A stretch of DNA of 9,030 bases from NCBI GenBank assembly GCA_018667995.1, contig JABIQT010000523.1:1-9030 (forward strand), given 5' to 3'. The translations under genes were made by a program, and so were the position numbers. This DNA is from Candidatus Latescibacterota bacterium (lineage in GTDB: Bacteria > JAAXHH01 > JABIQT01). This document shows positions 6,240-9,030 of the stretch, one piece after another. The notes under the pieces are model-generated. The model ran no database searches and had not been told where the DNA came from. It worked only from the letters and a program-made list of their open reading frames with translations. Position 1 is the stretch's first letter. Each line of letters opens with the position of its first letter.

Positions 6240-7067
6240 TTACTGAAGTCCCGAGTTTCGGAGCGTATCTGTCAGCGTGGCAAATTCCGCGAGTGAAAGG
6301 GTCTCGGCGCGTCGACTCAGGTCGAGACCCGATCCCTGCATAACCCTCTGCGCACTCCCAGGAAGCATACGGTTCACTGCATGGTGCAGCATCTTGCGTC
6401 TGTGCTGAAACGAGGCCTTTATCACCCGAACCAGCAGGGCATCATCACAGACCTCAACAGGAGGCTCACGGTAGGGAACGAGGCGCAGTACAGTAGATTG
6501 AATGGAAGGCTGCGGCCGAAAATTCGCTGGTGAAACGCGGAACAGCCGTTCCACCTTGTAAGCGTATCCAACTATGGCAGTTAATGCACCGTATATTTTA
6601 TTGCCAGGCTCGGCCGATAGGCGCAGGCCAACTTCCTCCTGCGTCATCATCACAACGGTCTCGATACTATCCCGAAACTGCAGCAACCGCTCAATAACCG
6701 GCCCTGTTATATTATATGGGATGTTTCCTATGACTCGCATCCGCCTGCCATCGTATTGGCTGCTGACGTAAGACAGGTCCAATCCGAGTATATCCTCGTG
6801 GAGTAGCGTAAGGTTAGATTCAGAGCCCAGCTCTCTCTGGAGCAACTCTACCAGGCCGGAGTCGATCTCAACGGCGACTACCTGGTGCGCCAGCTCCACC
6901 AGCCTCCTGGTCAGGATTCCCTTGCCCGCACCGATTTCGAGCGCAATTGAATCGTCAGATATCCCGACGCTTTCTACAATGCGATCGGCTACGGATTCAT
7001 TTACCAGGAAGTTCTGACCGAGGGACTTTTTTGCACGTATTTTCCTGCGGCGCATAGCATCTACCAT
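6240..7067 (-). CDS. rsmA: 16S rRNA (adenine(1518)-N6/adenine(1519)-N6)-dimethyltransferase RsmA/KsgA
   Basis: Cytoplasmic SAM-dependent methyltransferase that dimethylates two adjacent adenosines in the 3'-terminal helix of 16S rRNA late in 30S assembly; its loss classically gives kasugamycin resistance. The 275 residues match the family's length. Motifs: KKSLGQNFL (13-21), SAM-binding EIGAGKG (44-50), the acidic ribose ligand in VAVEID (64-69), catalytic NIPYNI (115-120), VSPANFRPQP (178-187), FQHRRKML (220-227) and RAETLSLAEFATL (253-265). All key positions look intact. Start ATG 7065-7067; a second in-frame ATG at 7053-7055 (residue 5) is equally acceptable, and neither has a clear Shine-Dalgarno. 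It is the first gene after the predicted promoter in the gap and heads the apparent operon with the deacetylase-like gene 4 nt downstream. Confidence 0.97.
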   Translation of the reverse strand: MVDAMRRRKIRAKKSLGQNFLVNESVADRIVESVGISDDSIALEIGAGKGILTRRLVELAHQVVAVEIDSGLVELLQRELGSESNLTLLHEDILGLDLSYVSSQYDGRRMRVIGNIPYNITGPVIERLLQFRDSIETVVMMTQEEVGLRLSAEPGNKIYGALTAIVGYAYKVERLFRVSPANFRPQPSIQSTVLRLVPYREPPVEVCDDALLVRVIKASFQHRRKMLHHAVNRMLPGSAQRVMQGSGLDLSRRAETLSLAEFATLTDTLRNSGLQ

Positions 7068-7084
7068 CTGCGAGAAAATCGACC

Positions 7085-7102
7085 GTCAGCATATGTGCCG
7101 AC
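7085..7102 (-). other. Hairpin in the predicted rsmA leader
   Basis: On the minus strand GTCGGCA, loop CATA, TGCTGAC forms a 7-bp stem with one G-U pair. It lies between the predicted transcription start (about 7116) and the rsmA ATG. There is no T-run directly after it, so it does not look like an intrinsic terminator. It could affect mRNA stability or start-site access, or be chance. Confidence 0.35.
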
Positions 7103-7122
7103 AACGTTCATAAGCGCCACCC

Positions 7123-7152
7123 ATAATACACCGAATTTGGGAAGGGAGTCAA
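7123..7152 (-). promoter_or_regulatory. Sigma70-type promoter for the rsmA operon
   Basis: On the minus strand a -35 box TTGACT (7147-7152) and a -10 box TATTAT (7123-7128) are separated by 18 bp, each one base off consensus. Transcription would start near 7116 and give a leader of about 49 nt to the rsmA ATG. It falls inside the only sizeable gap (7068-7179), which supports it. No terminator for tatD is visible before it, so some readthrough from metG-tatD is likely. Confidence 0.65.
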
Positions 7153-7179
7153 CAGTTATATCCCGGGAGGAAAGCGGGT

Positions 7180-7977
7180 TCAAGCGGGTAGATTAAAGAC
7201 GGTTCGGGCGTTCTGCGTAGTGATCTGTGCGAGCTCCTCAAAGGTAATATTCAAGAGCCGTGCCACAGTCTCCGCGGTGTGCACAACACGGGCCGGTTCG
7301 TTTCGACGACCACGGAAGGGATGTGGAGAAAGATAGGGGGAGTCGGTCTCGATCAGCAATTGGTCGGATGGAATGGCGTTGATCACATTTCCGAGCGATA
7401 CATTCTTGAAAGTCACGATTCCACCAAATCCGAGGTAGTACCCAGCGCGCGCTGCCACCGTAGCCATAACTTCGTCTCCGCTAAAGCAGTGAAGTACGAC
7501 GCCAGCGCTGGCATCCTCTTCATTTAACACCGACAATACGGCATCGTGAGCATCACGATCGTGGACGACCACTGGTAAATCGGTGCTACGGGCGAGACGT
7601 ATGTGTTGCCGAAAGAAGTCTATCTGTGTGTCAACGGCGGACGTGTCCCAATGAAAATCGAGTCCGGTCTCACCGATGCCAACCACCCTTGGGTGATCGG
7701 CGATTCTTGATATTTCCTCGAAATCGGCATCCTTCGCATCGCTTACCTCACCAGGATGGATGCCAACTGTGGCATAGATATTGTTGTATTTTTCGGCGAG
7801 GGCAATGGCGGCCAGACTGGTCTCGACATTCATACCAATGGCGACGATACTGGAAACCCCAGCCTCAAGGGCACGATTAATCACGGCCTCGCGATCTTCA
7901 TCGTACTCTGAGACCATGATATGGGCGTGGGTATCTATAAGATCATAATGAGTTGCGGTGTGCAATGGTTCATCCAC
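7180..7977 (-). CDS. tatD: TatD family metal-dependent hydrolase / DNase
   Basis: TIM-barrel metallohydrolase of 265 residues, the normal size for the family, thought to act as a 3'-5' exonuclease in DNA quality control; exact roles vary between members. The metal ligands all appear: HxH in DTHAH (15-19), Glu103 in GIGETGLDF, His139 in VVVHDRDAH, His163 in VLHCFSG and Asp212 in LIETDSPYL. The RGRRNEP signature (222-228) follows. The start is GTG 7975-7977; the first in-frame ATG (residue 21) would remove the HxH motif, and a TTG at residue 5 is an alternative. It begins 3 nt after the metG stop, an arrangement (metG then tatD, often followed by rsmA) that is common in bacteria. Ends TGA. Confidence 0.95.
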   Translation of the reverse strand: MDEPLHTATHYDLIDTHAHIMVSEYDEDREAVINRALEAGVSSIVAIGMNVETSLAAIALAEKYNNIYATVGIHPGEVSDAKDADFEEISRIADHPRVVGIGETGLDFHWDTSAVDTQIDFFRQHIRLARSTDLPVVVHDRDAHDAVLSVLNEEDASAGVVLHCFSGDEVMATVAARAGYYLGFGGIVTFKNVSLGNVINAIPSDQLLIETDSPYLSPHPFRGRRNEPARVVHTAETVARLLNITFEELAQITTQNARTVFNLPA

Positions 7978-7980
7978 GAT

Positions 7981-9030
7981 CTACTTTACCCGGGCGCCAG
8001 AGTTCACACCCTCATCAGGCCGAAGCAGGATCGGTTGCTCTTGATCATTGGTTGCGGCGAGAAGCATGCCTTGTGACTCGACCCCCCTGATGGTCGCCGG
8101 TTCCAGATTCGCCAACACCACGATCTGCCGGCCTATCAACTGATCCGGTTCGTATTGCTGGGCAATACCTGCCACGATTTGCCGTTCCTCGGCACCTATA
8201 CGGATTTTCAACTGGAGCAAACGATCCGCCTTGGGGACTTTTTCGGCAGAGACAATCTCAGCAATACGTATGTCCAATTCCTGAAAATCGGAAAAGCTAA
8301 TCGTATCGGTTTCCTCGTTTGCGGCCACGGTGCTCTCAGTCACATTTGCCTCCAGAGTCCCAGCTCCGAGCTTGGCGATCTGTGCCTCCACCACTTCATC
8401 GTCAATCTTTGTGAACAGAATTTCCGGCGTACCGAGAACGTGCCCGGCCTTCACTTCTGGTTCTGCGCCCCGATCCCAATGCTGCTGATCCACGGTACCT
8501 TCCAGCTGGAGCATGGACCAGATCTTCGCTGCTGAGAAGGGGAGCACAGGTGCCATTATGATAGCCAGCGATCGTACGGCCTGTGCACATACATACAGCG
8601 TGCAGGCGCATCTTTCCGGCGCAGTCTTCCTCGTCTTCCAAGGCTCTTGATCGTTAAAGTATTTGTTCAGATGGTTTCCAAGAATCACGTATTCACGGAC
8701 GGCGGCCCGAACCTGGAATCTCTCGAAGTGATCACCAATGGCCTCTTTGGCCGTGACCAGTTTTGCCAGGATGTCGCGATCCTCTTCGTTCAAATCAACC
8801 GGTTCAGGAACGACACCTTCATGGTATCTGCCGATAAAAGTAAGACTGCGATTGATGAAATTTCCGAATATATCTGCGAGTTCATTATTGTTTCTGGATT
8901 GAAAATCACGCCAAGCGAAATCCGAATCTTTGGATTCCGGTGCGATCGAAGCCAAATAGTACCGAAGCGGATCTGGCGAAAACTCTTCGAGAAACTCATC
9001 AAGCCAAACGGCCCAGTTTCTACTCGTGGA
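7981..9030 (-). CDS. metG: Methionine--tRNA ligase MetG, C-terminal part (5' end outside window)
   Basis: The last 349 residues of methionyl-tRNA synthetase, which charges tRNA-Met in the cytoplasm. The window opens inside the KMSKS loop, which reads STSRNWAVW at the edge, so the Lys of the second K position appears as Thr, as in some bacterial and archaeal-like forms. Next come RYYLASIAPESKDSDFAW (about 23-40), the anticodon-binding helical domain with RNNNELADIFGNF (46-58), NKYFNDQEPWK (122-132) where the anticodon contacts lie, and, after a variable linker (about 215-243), a fused Trbp111/EMAP-like tRNA-binding domain (about 246-349) with FQELDIRIAEI and KADRLLQLKI. No in-frame ATG near the edge is the start: TTG at 8953-8955 is an internal leucine of RYYL. 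Stop TAG 7981-7983. Confidence 0.96.
   Translation of the reverse strand, partial: STSRNWAVWLDEFLEEFSPDPLRYYLASIAPESKDSDFAWRDFQSRNNNELADIFGNFINRSLTFIGRYHEGVVPEPVDLNEEDRDILAKLVTAKEAIGDHFERFQVRAAVREYVILGNHLNKYFNDQEPWKTRKTAPERCACTLYVCAQAVRSLAIIMAPVLPFSAAKIWSMLQLEGTVDQQHWDRGAEPEVKAGHVLGTPEILFTKIDDEVVEAQIAKLGAGTLEANVTESTVAANEETDTISFSDFQELDIRIAEIVSAEKVPKADRLLQLKIRIGAEERQIVAGIAQQYEPDQLIGRQIVVLANLEPATIRGVESQGMLLAATNDQEQPILLRPDEGVNSGARVK

Noticed and set aside
7161-7170. CCCGGG palindrome just after tatD as a terminator.
   Set aside because: The stem is too short, has no loop and no T-run follows in the direction of transcription.
7172-7189. Tandem direct repeat AAGCGGGT at the tatD stop.
   Set aside because: Two 8-bp copies only, the second inside the coding sequence; no sign of a mobile element or attachment site, probably chance.

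Overview
The window is about 9 kb of bacterial chromosome with roughly half G+C by eye. It is almost entirely coding, and every gene is on the minus strand, so it reads from right to left. The organism cannot be named from this alone. The methionyl-tRNA synthetase fragment (STSRN version of the KMSKS loop, NNNEL helix, fused C-terminal tRNA-binding domain) resembles the form I associate with Bacteroidota and related groups of the FCB superphylum. That placement is an inference of low to moderate confidence.

Right part (7180-9030): the 3' part of metG, then tatD three bases downstream. A 112-bp gap follows (7068-7179), the only real intergenic space in the window. It carries a good sigma70-type promoter firing leftward (TTGACT, 18 bp, TATTAT) and a small hairpin in the predicted leader.

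Left part (1-7067): seven tightly packed genes. They are rsmA (16S rRNA dimethyladenosine methyltransferase), a divergent polysaccharide deacetylase-family membrane-anchored protein, a PdxJ-family protein, SecD, a SecF-like membrane protein, an ABC-transporter ATPase of the MacB/LolD/FtsE type, and its FtsX-like permease, which runs off the left edge. Gaps are 12 nt or less, apart from 12 intervening codons between pdxJ and secD. Several genes overlap or abut, including a TAGTG stop/start overlap and a 44-nt overlap, so this looks like one operon.

The housekeeping genes at the right (metG, tatD, rsmA) keep their expected motifs. The four genes after rsmA are recognisable by fold and motif context but have lost hallmark residues. 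The deacetylase lacks two conserved histidines and one aspartate. The PdxJ homologue lacks all three acid/base residues. SecD lacks the aspartate of its fourth membrane helix. The SecF-like protein lacks its periplasmic domain and the ND/D motif. Side by side in one apparent operon, upstream of an envelope-type ABC transporter, they could be a repurposed envelope or secretion module or simply a divergent lineage. This cluster is the main thing worth following up. secD also appears to start at a rare ATT codon behind a perfect AGGAGG.

No tRNA or rRNA genes, insertion sequences, CRISPR arrays or phage genes were seen.
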